Both the position numbers and the translations under genes were made by a program. The notes beneath the pieces are model-generated. The model saw only the letters and a list, made by a program, of their open reading frames with translations, searched no databases and was not told the DNA's origin. This document shows, in pieces, positions 51,673-59,176 of a DNA stretch of 64,000 nt (its first letter is position 1; every line of letters begins with the position of its first letter). Source of the DNA: DASYKS01 sp031404815 (GTDB lineage Bacteria; Acidobacteriota; Thermoanaerobaculia; Multivoradales; UBA5704); NCBI GenBank assembly GCA_031404815.1, contig JANNIH010000043.1:9425-73424 (forward strand), read 5' to 3'.

Positions 51673-53226
51673 GTGGCGGCTTCGGCCTGCCGCCGCGTCC
51701 TTAAGCACCGAGCGATGACCGCCCACCTTCAAGGGATCCAGCTCTTCGGCGTCAACGGCCGTACCGGCCGCTATGCTATCCCGCCTCTATCGAGCGACGA
51801 CCTGGCTGCGGCCTCCCGCCGCGTCGTTGCCTCGCCTCAGCTCGTGGCGGACGCGCGGCGCCGGCAGGCCGATCGGCAGAACGCGAGCTTTGCGGGGGTC
51901 TTGGGTCCGGGGACGGGTGTCACCATGCGCGCCGGCCGCAGGCGCACTCCGGGTGCGGAGCTTCCCGAGTGGGAGATCGCCCGGCGCGGTTGGGGGGTCG
52001 TGTTTGCGGCCGGCGATCCGCGGGTCCCCGCGATTCGCGATGCCCTCCTGCCGTTGTTCGCTCTGCGCCGACAACAGGTCGGGGTGGTCTCCGAACGCCA
52101 TTTCCGTGAGCTGGACTACCGCGCGGGCGAGCTGTTGTTCGATTTCCGCCGACGCCACCGGGCGACTGCGGGGATCGCGGACCCGAAGAAGATCCCGGGC
52201 TACCTGCTCCTGGTCGGCGGCCCGCAGACGATCCCGTTCGATTTCCAAACCGAGCTCGCGGCGCAGGAGTACGCGGTCGGGCGGATCGATTTCGATTCGA
52301 TCGAGGAGTTCGCCCGCTATGCCGAGAGCGTGGTGCGCGCGGAACGTCCGAACGGTGCCACCCCCGGCAGTTCCACGGGAGCCGCGCGGCGCATCGCCTT
52401 CTTCGCCCCCGAGCATCCGGCCGACCCGCTGTCGGAGGAGAGCTGCAAGAGGTTGACCTCGCCGCTCGCGGATGCCTGCGCCCTGCCGGGCGACGGCTGG
52501 ACCGTCGAGCGGATCCTGGGCGAACGGGCGACCAAGCATCGTTTCGCCGAGCTGCTCCTGCGCGAGGTGCCGCCGTCGATCCTGTTCACCGCCGGTCACG
52601 GCGCCGTCTTCGAGAGCGGCGACGAGCGGCAGGCGGCCGACCAAGGGGCGCTGGTCTGCGCCGATTGGCGCGGCCCTGAAGCCGCCGCGATCTCGGCGGC
52701 GGACTACTTCTCGGCCGACGACCTGGGCGCCGCGACCCGCCTCGGCGGGATGATCGCGTTCCACTTCGCCTGTTGCAGCCTCGGCGTCCCGGCGCAGAAC
52801 GAGCTGCACCTCGCGGGCCTGCCGATCCCCGAATGGCTCGCACCGCTCGACCTGGTCGCCCGGCTGCCGCAGAAGATGCTCGCGCAAGGGGCGCTCGCGG
52901 CGATCGGCCATCTCGATCTGGTGTTCGCCTACAGTTTCCGCGAGGGGCAAGGCGAAGAGGAGAATCCCGATCCGCCGCCGCTCTACGACCGCTGCCTCCG
53001 GGATCTCCTCCGCGGTCGTCCGGTCGGGGAGGCGATGAGCCCGTTCCGCGCCTGCTACCAGGTGCGTCTGGTCGAGCGCGCCGAGTTGAGCCAGCGAATG
53101 CACGACCAGGTGGAGGTCGCCTCCGAGACGCTCTGGGAGGTCGAGGCCGCCTGCCACGACGCCAAGTACTACGCCGTTTTTGGCGACCCCGCCGTGCGCC
53201 TTGCCGCACGGGCCGAACCCGCTTAA
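51673..53226 (+). CDS. Caspase-like (C25/CHAT-type) cysteine protease
   Basis: A 517-aa protein without a signal peptide. The caspase-fold dyad is readable: His309 in FTAGHG and Cys367 in FHFACCS, each after a hydrophobic strand (SILF, MIAF), with LVVGGPQTIPFDFQ-type strands before them as in gingipain-like C25 proteins. It lacks the standard CHAT end. GTG 51673 has GGAGG about 8 nt upstream; ATG 51715 is an alternative. It lies 14 nt after the 63-aa gene. A second protease of this locus. Confidence 0.72.
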   Translation: MAASACRRVLKHRAMTAHLQGIQLFGVNGRTGRYAIPPLSSDDLAAASRRVVASPQLVADARRRQADRQNASFAGVLGPGTGVTMRAGRRRTPGAELPEWEIARRGWGVVFAAGDPRVPAIRDALLPLFALRRQQVGVVSERHFRELDYRAGELLFDFRRRHRATAGIADPKKIPGYLLLVGGPQTIPFDFQTELAAQEYAVGRIDFDSIEEFARYAESVVRAERPNGATPGSSTGAARRIAFFAPEHPADPLSEESCKRLTSPLADACALPGDGWTVERILGERATKHRFAELLLREVPPSILFTAGHGAVFESGDERQAADQGALVCADWRGPEAAAISAADYFSADDLGAATRLGGMIAFHFACCSLGVPAQNELHLAGLPIPEWLAPLDLVARLPQKMLAQGALAAIGHLDLVFAYSFREGQGEEENPDPPPLYDRCLRDLLRGRPVGEAMSPFRACYQVRLVERAELSQRMHDQVEVASETLWEVEAACHDAKYYAVFGDPAVRLAARAEPA

Positions 53227-53359
53227 AGAGGCTCGGCGAGATCTCAACAGAACCCGCAGCGCGGTGTCTTTCATACCGGAACCCCATTCATGCTGGGTCG
53301 ATCTAACGAGGACAGGATCACGTCCAACGTGTGAGCGTCCGTGAGGAGAGGAACGAGAA

Positions 53360-53608
53360 ATGGAACGACGATCGGTGAATGAAAGCGGCAGCTCGGCTCG
53401 GCGATCGGGACGATCGGAGGAAAATCTCACCATCACTTTAAGTCCGGAGGAGCTGGCAAGGGTGCAGGCCGCGGTTGGAGAGCTCAAAGAAGACATCAAG
53501 CCGGGAGATACCAAAAGAGCCTCCGGGGCCTACGCGATCACGGTACCGCCCGAGGAGCCGTACGAAGAGTCGGCCGAAGCGCAGGAGCAGCAGAAGGCGG
53601 AGAACTGA
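53360..53608 (+). CDS. 82-aa small acidic protein in the CHAT locus
   Basis: Basic start (MERRSVNESGSSARRSGRSE), then NLTITLSPEELARVQAAV, a plausible helix, and an acidic Glu-rich tail (PPEEPYEESAEAQEQQ). Upstream GAGGAG and a 133-nt gap to the preceding protease. No family recognised; may be a partner of the proteases. Confidence 0.55.
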   Translation: MERRSVNESGSSARRSGRSEENLTITLSPEELARVQAAVGELKEDIKPGDTKRASGAYAITVPPEEPYEESAEAQEQQKAEN

Positions 53609-53662
53609 CCCGCCAATCGTGCCGCCAATCGTGCCGCCGATACGAGGTCGCCCGCCCGGCAG

Positions 53663-54406
53663 CTAGACCCGGCCGCTCACCCAACCGGTGCGGAACATCC
53701 GGCGTTCGATCCAGCGGACGCGCCAGAGGTACTTTTTGCTGTCGCTTCCCGGATGCCAGCTCTTGGGAGCCGGCAGGCTCGCGGCGAGCTGCGCCGCCTG
53801 GTGGGGGGAAAGGCCGGCGGCCGAACGGCGGAAATAGTGGCGCGAGGCGGCCTCGGCGCCGTAGATGCCGGGGCCGAGTTCGGCCACGTTCAGGTAGATC
53901 TCGAAGATCCGCTTCTTGGTCAGGTGCGCCTCCAGCTGACGGGTGAGCAGGATCTCCTCAATCTTGCGCAGTGGGTTTCTGGACGCTCTAAGCCAGAGAT
54001 TCTTCGCCAGTTGCTGGGAAATCGTCGAGGCACCGCGCGGTAGCCGCTTCTTCTCGATCGCCGTGGTGATCGCCGCTTTGATCTCCTCGGTGTCGAACCC
54101 CTCGTGGCCGAAGAAGGCGGCGTCCTCACCGACCAGCACGGCGCGCCGCAGGTTGCGCGAGATCTTGGTGTAGGGGACCCATTTCCACTCGACCTTCCGG
54201 TCGGGGAAAAACCAGCGCTCGCGGTAGTCGTCGATGAACGCCGTGGACTTCGGGTTCTCCTTGGCGAGGGCCGCAACATCCGGCCAAGTGACCACCTTCC
54301 AGCCGACGTAGGCGAGTAGAAGCAGAAGAGCCGGCAGCCAGAGCCGACGGACGCAGCCGAGCTTTGGTCGAGGTTGCGGCAGAGGGAGGGGCGCGGGTTC
54401 GGTCAT
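53663..54406 (-). CDS. mtgA: Monofunctional peptidoglycan transglycosylase
   Basis: A 247-aa GT51 enzyme with one N-terminal membrane helix (about residues 22-38). Catalytic region VLVGEDAAFFGHEGFD (Glu), ASTISQQLAKNLWL and KKRIFEIYLNVAELGPGIYG are the signature motifs. It polymerises lipid II glycan strands in the periplasm and lacks a transpeptidase domain. The start MTEPAPLP was chosen because upstream codons lack a ribosome site and the charge pattern suits the helix. Convergent with the CHAT locus. Confidence 0.93.
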   Translation of the reverse strand: MTEPAPLPLPQPRPKLGCVRRLWLPALLLLLAYVGWKVVTWPDVAALAKENPKSTAFIDDYRERWFFPDRKVEWKWVPYTKISRNLRRAVLVGEDAAFFGHEGFDTEEIKAAITTAIEKKRLPRGASTISQQLAKNLWLRASRNPLRKIEEILLTRQLEAHLTKKRIFEIYLNVAELGPGIYGAEAASRHYFRRSAAGLSPHQAAQLAASLPAPKSWHPGSDSKKYLWRVRWIERRMFRTGWVSGRV

Positions 54407-54500
54407 ATCGGCTGGGGGCGGCGAGCATATCGGCAGGGGGGTGGGGTGGGAAGGGGTAGAAACGCACCTCTCTTGTAACGGATCCGGTCGTGCCATTCCT

Positions 54501-54519
54501 ATACGAGCAGTCGTATAAT
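54501..54519 (+). promoter_or_regulatory. Promoter and operator of the RelE/HTH locus
   Basis: A perfect consensus TATAAT (54514-54519) ends 8 nt before the GTG at 54528. The inverted repeat ATACGA-N4-TCGTAT (54501-54516) overlaps it. This is a typical TA autoregulatory site on a leaderless-type promoter. Confidence 0.65.
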
Positions 54520-54527
54520 TCAGGGCC

Positions 54528-54852
54528 GTGGAGGTCGTGCGCTTCGTAGGCTCTGCCCCGCCAGGATCTGGCGGCTTTTCCGGATTCGGCTCGCCGACGG
54601 GCCGGGCAGGATTTGTTCATGGTGCAGGTTGGGCGTGAACCCGCGGACTTCAAACCAATGCCCGCAGTCGGATCGGGAGCTTTCGAGATTCGGGTCAGGG
54701 ACGAGGCTGGAGCCTTTCGCGTCATCTACGTCGCGAAATTCGAGCACGCCGTCTTCGTTCTCCACGCATTCCAGAAGAAGACGCAGAAGACCCCACATTT
54801 GGACATCGAGCTGGCGGCGCGGCGTTACAAGGCGATTGGAGAGCTGTCATGA
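54528..54852 (+). pseudogene. RelE/HigB-like toxin gene, frameshifted
   Basis: GTG 54528 starts VEVVRFVGSA, the usual RelE/HigB (phage Gp49-like) N-terminus, but the frame is lost in a run of four C near 54560. Reading on in the +1 frame gives RQDLAAFPDSARRRAGQDLF and then the intact family body MVQVGREPADFKPMPAVGSG, IRVRDEAGAFRVIYVAKFE, FQKKTQKTP. Removing one C would restore a 107-aa protein. The 79-codon frame from 54613 remains open but lacks the N-terminus. Either a true mutation that left the toxin dead or a sequencing error. Confidence 0.75.
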
Positions 54853-55142
54853 AGAGTATCGACACCCGAATCACCCTGGGCACCGGAAACGTGTTCCTCG
54901 ACCTGGGTTTCCCTCCCCACGAGGCGGCGGTTCTGCTACTGCGCTCCGAGCTTGCCGAGGCGTTGCGGCAATGGATGGACCGCGAGGGCTTGACCCAGGG
55001 GGTGGCGGCGAAGCGTTTAGGCGTTTCGCAGCCACGGATGTCCGAGATCGCCCGGAATCGGCTGGAGAAGCTCTCGCTCGACTATTTGGTGGGTCTTTGT
55101 GCCAAAGCGGGTGTTTCGGTGGGGGTGAAGTTGGCGGCGTAG
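54849..55142 (+). CDS. XRE-family HTH antitoxin
   Basis: A 97-aa protein with a helix-turn-helix LTQGVAAKRLGVSQPRMSEIA (about residues 49-68), typical of HigA/XRE antitoxins with the toxin gene first. Start overlaps the toxin stop (ATGA). It is intact although the toxin is frameshifted, and it may bind the inverted repeat upstream. Confidence 0.88.
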   Translation: MKSIDTRITLGTGNVFLDLGFPPHEAAVLLLRSELAEALRQWMDREGLTQGVAAKRLGVSQPRMSEIARNRLEKLSLDYLVGLCAKAGVSVGVKLAA

Positions 55143-55271
55143 CGGGCCGAGCGGATGGAACTTCACCTCAGCCTGGCCGCCGAGCCGGGCTTCGATCCGG
55201 CCCGGGGCGGGCGCCACCCGTAGCCGGATTCAGCGGCTTTCGGTGTCCAGTTGGGACGGCGTTCCGCAAAG

Positions 55272-55300
55272 TTGCGCGCGCCGGGATGATCCCCTACAAT
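55272..55300 (+). promoter_or_regulatory. Promoter of tRNA-Thr
   Basis: TTGCGC (55272-55277), 17 nt, TACAAT (55295-55300). Start predicted near 55307, 36 nt before the mature tRNA. Confidence 0.65.
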
Positions 55301-55342
55301 CCGCCAGCGTTCGCGACCCCAGCGCGCGCCCTGCTTCTTTTG

Positions 55343-55417
55343 GCCGACGTAGCTCAGTGGTAGAGCAGCTGATTCGTAATCAGCAGGTCATCGGTTCAAA
55401 TCCGATCGTCGGCTCCA
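55343..55417 (+). tRNA. tRNA-Thr (anticodon CGT)
   Basis: Complete cloverleaf: acceptor GCCGACG/CGTCGGC, D arm with AGTGGTA, anticodon stem GCTGA/TCAGC with loop TTCGTAA (anticodon CGT at 55375-55377, reads ACG), T arm ATCGG/CCGAT with loop TTCAAAT. The CCA end (55415-55417) is encoded. It stands alone, between the HTH antitoxin and the PhzF gene. Confidence 0.97.
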
Positions 55418-55456
55418 CGTAAGTTGTGCCCCCTCTTCGATATCTTCGGAGAACCC

Positions 55457-56290
55457 ATGGACATCCTAAAGATCGCCGCCTTCTCGGACGGTGACGCCGG
55501 GGGGAACCCCGCGGGCGTTTCAATTTCCGATCAGCTCCCGGCCGAGGCCGAGATGCAGCGCATCGCGGCGGAGGTCGGGTTTTCGGAGACCGCGTTTGCG
55601 GCGCCGCTCGGAGTGGGCTTTCGGGTGCGCTATTTCTCGCCGGAGTCCGAAGTGCCGTTCTGCGGCCATGCGACGATCGCGCTCGGCGCCGCGCTCGCGC
55701 TCCAAAACGGCGACGGCGTGTTCACCTTGAAGCTCAACCAAGCCGACATCACGGTCGAAGGGCGCCGGGACGGGGAGAGAATCGCCGCGGCGCTTCAGTC
55801 GCCGCCGACCCGGAGCGCAGAGGCGCCGGCCGACCTGGTGGCCGCTGCGCTCGATCTGTTCGGTTACACGGCGGCCGATCTCGACCCGCGCATTCCGCCC
55901 GCGTTGATTCACGGCGGCGCCGACCACCTGGTCTTGGTCTTGAACCGCCGCTCAACGCTCGCCGCGATGACCTACGACTTGGATGCGGGTCGCACTTTGA
56001 TGAACCGGGCGGGTTGGGTGACCATCCTGCTCGCATACGCCGAAACGCCGCAGCTCTTCCATACCCGCAACCCGTTCGCCTCCGGCGGGGTCTACGAAGA
56101 TCCGGCGACCGGCGCCGCCTCGGCCGCCCTGGCCGGCTACCTGCGCGACCTTGAATGGCCCCACCAAGGCGTCATCGACATCGTGCAAGGGGAAGACATG
56201 GGCCTCCGCTCCCTGATTCGGGCCGAGATTCCGCCCGCGCCCGGTAGCTCGATCCGGGTATCAGGGACGGCGCGGATCATGGGGGCGTAG
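55457..56290 (+). CDS. PhzF-family isomerase/epimerase-like protein
   Basis: A 277-aa protein with two related barrels; the catalytic Glu sits in GFSETAFA, and the paired motifs PFCGHATIALG and EDPATGAASAALAGY are diagnostic. PhzF homologues are isomerases acting on small acids; the substrate here is unknown. ATG 55457 has GGAG 5 nt upstream. The last ~95 nt of the gene occur again at 57442-57556. Confidence 0.9.
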   Translation: MDILKIAAFSDGDAGGNPAGVSISDQLPAEAEMQRIAAEVGFSETAFAAPLGVGFRVRYFSPESEVPFCGHATIALGAALALQNGDGVFTLKLNQADITVEGRRDGERIAAALQSPPTRSAEAPADLVAAALDLFGYTAADLDPRIPPALIHGGADHLVLVLNRRSTLAAMTYDLDAGRTLMNRAGWVTILLAYAETPQLFHTRNPFASGGVYEDPATGAASAALAGYLRDLEWPHQGVIDIVQGEDMGLRSLIRAEIPPAPGSSIRVSGTARIMGA

Positions 56291-56309
56291 ACGGCATGGC
56301 AATAGCCAA
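56195..56309 (+). repeat. Direct repeat copy 1 (phzF 3' end)
   Basis: 115 nt from GACATGGGC to AGCCAA, covering the last 32 codons of the PhzF gene and 19 nt beyond. It is about 95% identical to 57442-57556 without gaps; the coding differences seen are all synonymous. Confidence 0.85.
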
Positions 56310-56404
56310 CTGGTCTTTTCCTGGGCGACTACTGTCCGTGAGGCCGGTTAACGGTGGTGCGTGCGGGCGGGCGAAGGGTTATGCTCCATGCACGAGGAGA
56401 GTCG

Positions 56405-56869
56405 ATGGCGACCGTTTACCTGGAAACTACCATTCCCAGCTATCTCGCCAGTCGCCCAAGCCGTGACCTTGTTGTCGCGGCCCACCAGCAGATCACCCAC
56501 GATTGGTGGGCACAAGCACGGAGCAGATTCGATCTCTTTCTGTCGGAAGCGGTCTTAGAAGAGATCCGTGCGGGCGATCCAGAAGCCGCAGCGAGACGGA
56601 TGGAAGTCATTCGAGAACTGCCGGTCCTCACCTTGAAAGACGAGGTTCGAGAGCTAGTGGATACATATTCCCGTCGCCTCGGGCTCCCCACTCAAGCACG
56701 GACGGACGTGGTTCACATCGCCTTTGCTGTGACCTATCAGTTGGACTATCTGGTAACCTGGAACTGCAAGCACATCGCGAACGGCCAAGTCATCTACCGC
56801 TTGATCGAGGTCAACAGCGAGATCGGGAAACACACGCCACTGATTTTGACGCCGGAGGAACTGAGCTGA
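56405..56869 (+). CDS. PIN-domain toxin of the phzF-linked island
   Basis: A 154-aa PIN protein (VYLETTIPSYLASR start, SEAVLEEI, TDVVHIAFAVTYQLDYLVTWN); active-site acids include Glu in YLETT, Glu in LEEI and Asp in QARTDVVH. It belongs to the type II TA PIN group followed by a small helical antitoxin. GAGGAG is 5 nt before the ATG. The antitoxin gene follows 1 nt after the stop. Confidence 0.82.
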   Translation: MATVYLETTIPSYLASRPSRDLVVAAHQQITHDWWAQARSRFDLFLSEAVLEEIRAGDPEAAARRMEVIRELPVLTLKDEVRELVDTYSRRLGLPTQARTDVVHIAFAVTYQLDYLVTWNCKHIANGQVIYRLIEVNSEIGKHTPLILTPEELS

Positions 56870-56870
56870 C

Positions 56871-57056
56871 ATGAACGACCCACTAGTTGAAGAGATCCAT
56901 CGGGTTCGGGAGAAGCTTTTGAGCGAATCGGGAGGAGATCTCGACAAGCTGATGGACCGGCTGAAGGCTCGCGAGGTTGAAGATCGCTCTCGTCTGGTCT
57001 CGGAGGTTCCAATTTCTCGACGGGCTGTTCATATAGGCCACCGTAAACGGCCATGA
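56871..57056 (+). CDS. Small antitoxin partner of the PIN toxin
   Basis: A 61-aa helical, charged protein (MNDPLVEEIHRVREKLLSES, DLDKLMDRLKAREVEDRSRL). The VEEIHRVRE start matches antitoxins that follow such PIN genes. The C-terminus (SRRAVHIGHRKRP) is basic, longer than usual. Its stop overlaps the next gene (ATGA). Confidence 0.7.
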   Translation: MNDPLVEEIHRVREKLLSESGGDLDKLMDRLKAREVEDRSRLVSEVPISRRAVHIGHRKRP

Positions 57057-57325
57057 GCGGGCTCATTGTTTGTTGCGAACACGGCGAGCAGGAGGAGACC
57101 TTTGTTTGCCAGCACCTGCTCCGAGCGCTGCAAACGCGAGAGACTGTTGGTTTTTGCTTCGCCAGCTCGCCACGGGGAGACGCTTGGTGCTCAGAGTGCG
57201 AGGATGTCCGCGTGCGCGAGGGGGGCTCGTCGGGTGACTGGAACGAACGATCTGAGGCCTTTGCGTCCATCAAGTTGTTGTGCGGGGCTTGTTACGACCA
57301 GGTTCGGGAACTTCATGGGTTCTAA
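57053..57325 (+). CDS. 90-aa cysteine-rich protein, probably zinc-binding
   Basis: Seven Cys in pairs: CCEHG, CQH, CFAS, CSEC and CGAC. The pattern C-H-G...C-x-H...W-C-x-E-C...C-G-x-C-Y recalls small orphan zinc proteins of unknown role. Start overlaps the antitoxin stop, so it is co-transcribed with the TA pair. No function assigned. Confidence 0.55.
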   Translation: MSGLIVCCEHGEQEETFVCQHLLRALQTRETVGFCFASSPRGDAWCSECEDVRVREGGSSGDWNERSEAFASIKLLCGACYDQVRELHGF

Positions 57326-57394
57326 TCGTCAACCTGCGGCGTAGCGCCTCCTTTAAGTCTTAGGGCTGAGGCGCCCACAGTTTGATCGGGCGGG

Positions 57395-57414
57395 GCGGAG
57401 ATTAGGATCTCCGC
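57395..57414 (+). repeat. Hairpin in island right flank
   Basis: Perfect 8-bp stem GCGGAGAT / ATCTCCGC with loop TAGG, just inside the second direct repeat. It could be a terminator-like or recombination-related structure. Confidence 0.35.
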
Positions 57415-57441
57415 GAAGCGCTCGCCGCGACGAACCCCAAT

Positions 57442-57556
57442 GACATGGGCCTCCGCTCCCTGATCCGGGCCGAGATTCCGCCCGCGCCCGGCAGCTCGAT
57501 CCGTGTATCGGGGACGGCGCGGATCATGGGGGCGTAGACGGCATGGGAGTAGCCAA
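57442..57556 (+). repeat. Direct repeat copy 2 (phzF 3' end remnant)
   Basis: 115-nt partner of 56195-56309. Its frame still reads SLIRAEIPPAPGSSIRVSG and ends at the same TAG, but no upstream phzF sequence precedes it. A terminator-like hairpin follows. Confidence 0.85.
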
Positions 57557-57578
57557 GCTCCAGCCCCTGATGCGGCGA

Positions 57579-57620
57579 GGGGCGGAGTCTCGCGTCTCGC
57601 GAGATCCCCGCCCCCGTTTT
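57579..57620 (+). terminator. Terminator-like hairpin after the phzF remnant
   Basis: Left arm GGGGCGGAGTCTCGCG, loop TCT, right arm CGCGAGATCCCCGCCCC (about 15 pairs with small bulges), then a G and four T. It lies between the phzF remnant and the convergent secreted-protein gene, and may be the original phzF terminator. The 57326-57646 gap holds nothing else but the second direct repeat and this hairpin. Confidence 0.6.
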
Positions 57621-57646
57621 CCGACCCGCTTCTGCCGGCCGTGCCC

Positions 57647-58966
57647 TTACCGCCTGCCCACCACCTTCAAGTTCGTGAAGCGCCAGCCGTAGGGCGGGAA
57701 GTAGGCGTCGTCCGCGATTCCGGGGAGACCGAATTCGAGCTGCGGAACGTTGGCTCCCAGGGCGTTCAGGTCGTCGTTGAACAGGCCGGTCGAGACGTTC
57801 AGAATCGCGGTGCTGCCATTGAAGATCTGGTAGACCATCAGCCGCTGGTCCGCGTTCAGCTCGATGTGGAAACGCAGATTCTTGGAAGGACCGGAGAGAT
57901 CGAGCGCGCGTTTGATCGTGGTCTCGATATAGGGGGTGCCGACATCGATCAGCGTCTTCGGGCCGCCGGTCGCGTCCAGTCGGTCGAAGTTGCCGAAGTA
58001 GAGCGTCTTGTTGAAACGGCGACCGCCGCTGCGGAGCAAACCGGCGATGTTGCGGATGACCGTGAAACCCTCCGGGTCGGCGGTCCTGACATCGAAATCG
58101 AGCACCAGCGAGCGGTAGCGCGGTCCAGGGCCCGAGGGCGCAGTCACCAAGGGTATGGGGATGCGCAGGAACGAGTTCCCCTCTTGGACGTTAAGAACCA
58201 GGCCGCGCTTGTCCACCAGCGTGGTTGCCGTACCCGCGACCGGAAACGCCGTCGTGGGGTAGTAGGTCCGCACGCGCGTCCGGTCGCTGTTGGGGAAGGC
58301 GCCCAAGGAATAAAACGGCTGGTTGCAGGTGACCGCGGCGACGAAGCCGCCGCCCACTGCGGTTCTCGTCAGCACGTCGTCATAGCGCCTGGCGCCGAGA
58401 GCGGGTACGGCGAGGTCGGTGCGCTCTTCGATCAGCGTGTTGTCGGGGCGCAGGACCCGAAAGCTGCAGGTTGCCTCGGCGATCCCGAGGTTGAACAGGC
58501 TCAGGTTGCTCGTTCCATCTGCCGTTTTAGTCAGGTTCTGCACGAACGCGGTCCGGCCGGCCGCAAAAATATTCGCGTCGGAAAGCAGCGGCAGCTCCCA
58601 TCCGGAGTTGGTCGGCGCCTTGCCCAATTCCATGGAAACTTCATTGTGGGTGAGGCCCGCCTCGGAGTTGAGCACGATCAGGCCGGGGGAGTCGGGCGTG
58701 ATGTTGAGCAGTGGGAACTTCGTCGAGGTCGAGGGACCGATGTACACCTGCTCGTTGTTGGACGGGCGGCCTACTCCGGAGACGTTTTCCGGGATGCGCG
58801 TGACCACCACCCTGCGCGGTGTGGTGCTCGTACGACCGTACTCGACCAGAATTTTGACCGTTCCGGCGCCGACCATCGGGACCGGCACATAGCGGATTTC
58901 GGCGAAGCTCGGAGCGGCGGCGAGAGCGGCCAGGCAGGGGAGTAGCAGTTTGAGGGATCTCGACAT
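57647..58966 (-). CDS. Exported protein of unknown function
   Basis: A 439-aa protein with a signal peptide (MSRSLKLLLPCLAALAAAPSFA) and a predominantly beta body with two Cys-containing segments (EATCSFRVL and AVTCNQPFY). It ends WRFTNLKVVGRR. No domain recognised; similar in style to the Acidobacteria secreted protein set in this window. ATG 58966 follows AAAGGA. Convergent with the phzF island. Confidence 0.55.
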   Translation of the reverse strand: MSRSLKLLLPCLAALAAAPSFAEIRYVPVPMVGAGTVKILVEYGRTSTTPRRVVVTRIPENVSGVGRPSNNEQVYIGPSTSTKFPLLNITPDSPGLIVLNSEAGLTHNEVSMELGKAPTNSGWELPLLSDANIFAAGRTAFVQNLTKTADGTSNLSLFNLGIAEATCSFRVLRPDNTLIEERTDLAVPALGARRYDDVLTRTAVGGGFVAAVTCNQPFYSLGAFPNSDRTRVRTYYPTTAFPVAGTATTLVDKRGLVLNVQEGNSFLRIPIPLVTAPSGPGPRYRSLVLDFDVRTADPEGFTVIRNIAGLLRSGGRRFNKTLYFGNFDRLDATGGPKTLIDVGTPYIETTIKRALDLSGPSKNLRFHIELNADQRLMVYQIFNGSTAILNVSTGLFNDDLNALGANVPQLEFGLPGIADDAYFPPYGWRFTNLKVVGRR

Positions 58967-59092
58967 GGGCTCGCGGTCCTTTCAGGCTATGAAAAGTAGG
59001 GTCCCTGGGCTTCGAGCCAGGAAATTCCGCGAGAGTTTACGCCGGTAGCGCATATTTCGCCACCCACCGCGGTCGATCGCGGTCGATCGCGA

Positions 59093-59098
59093 TAGATT
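59093..59098 (+). promoter_or_regulatory. Putative -10 box (TAGATT) of malQ
   Basis: TAGATT follows a direct repeat of a 10-mer (GCGGTCGATC twice, 59069-59088). The start would be near 59105, leaving a ~70-nt leader. Confidence 0.3.
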
Positions 59099-59176
59099 CC
59101 GCCCGGGAATTGTCCGTCTCGTCAGGCGCGTTGGACCGGGTACCTGATTCTTCAGTTCGAATTCGAGGAGAGCTTC

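Noticed and set aside
47110..53608. Bacterial gasdermin or Craspase-type system
   Set aside because: CHAT proteases next to small genes suggest this, but neither small protein has the size or hydrophobic pattern of a gasdermin, and no type III-E Cas protein or Csx30-like partner is present.
53609..53640. Tandem CCGCCAATCGTG repeat after the 82-aa gene
   Set aside because: Only two copies in a short gap between convergent genes; no structure or function evident.
57503..58945. 480-codon plus-strand frame across the secreted-protein gene
   Set aside because: It is the antisense frame of a gene with signal peptide and ribosome site, and its composition (HRQ/VE-rich) is that of a shadow.
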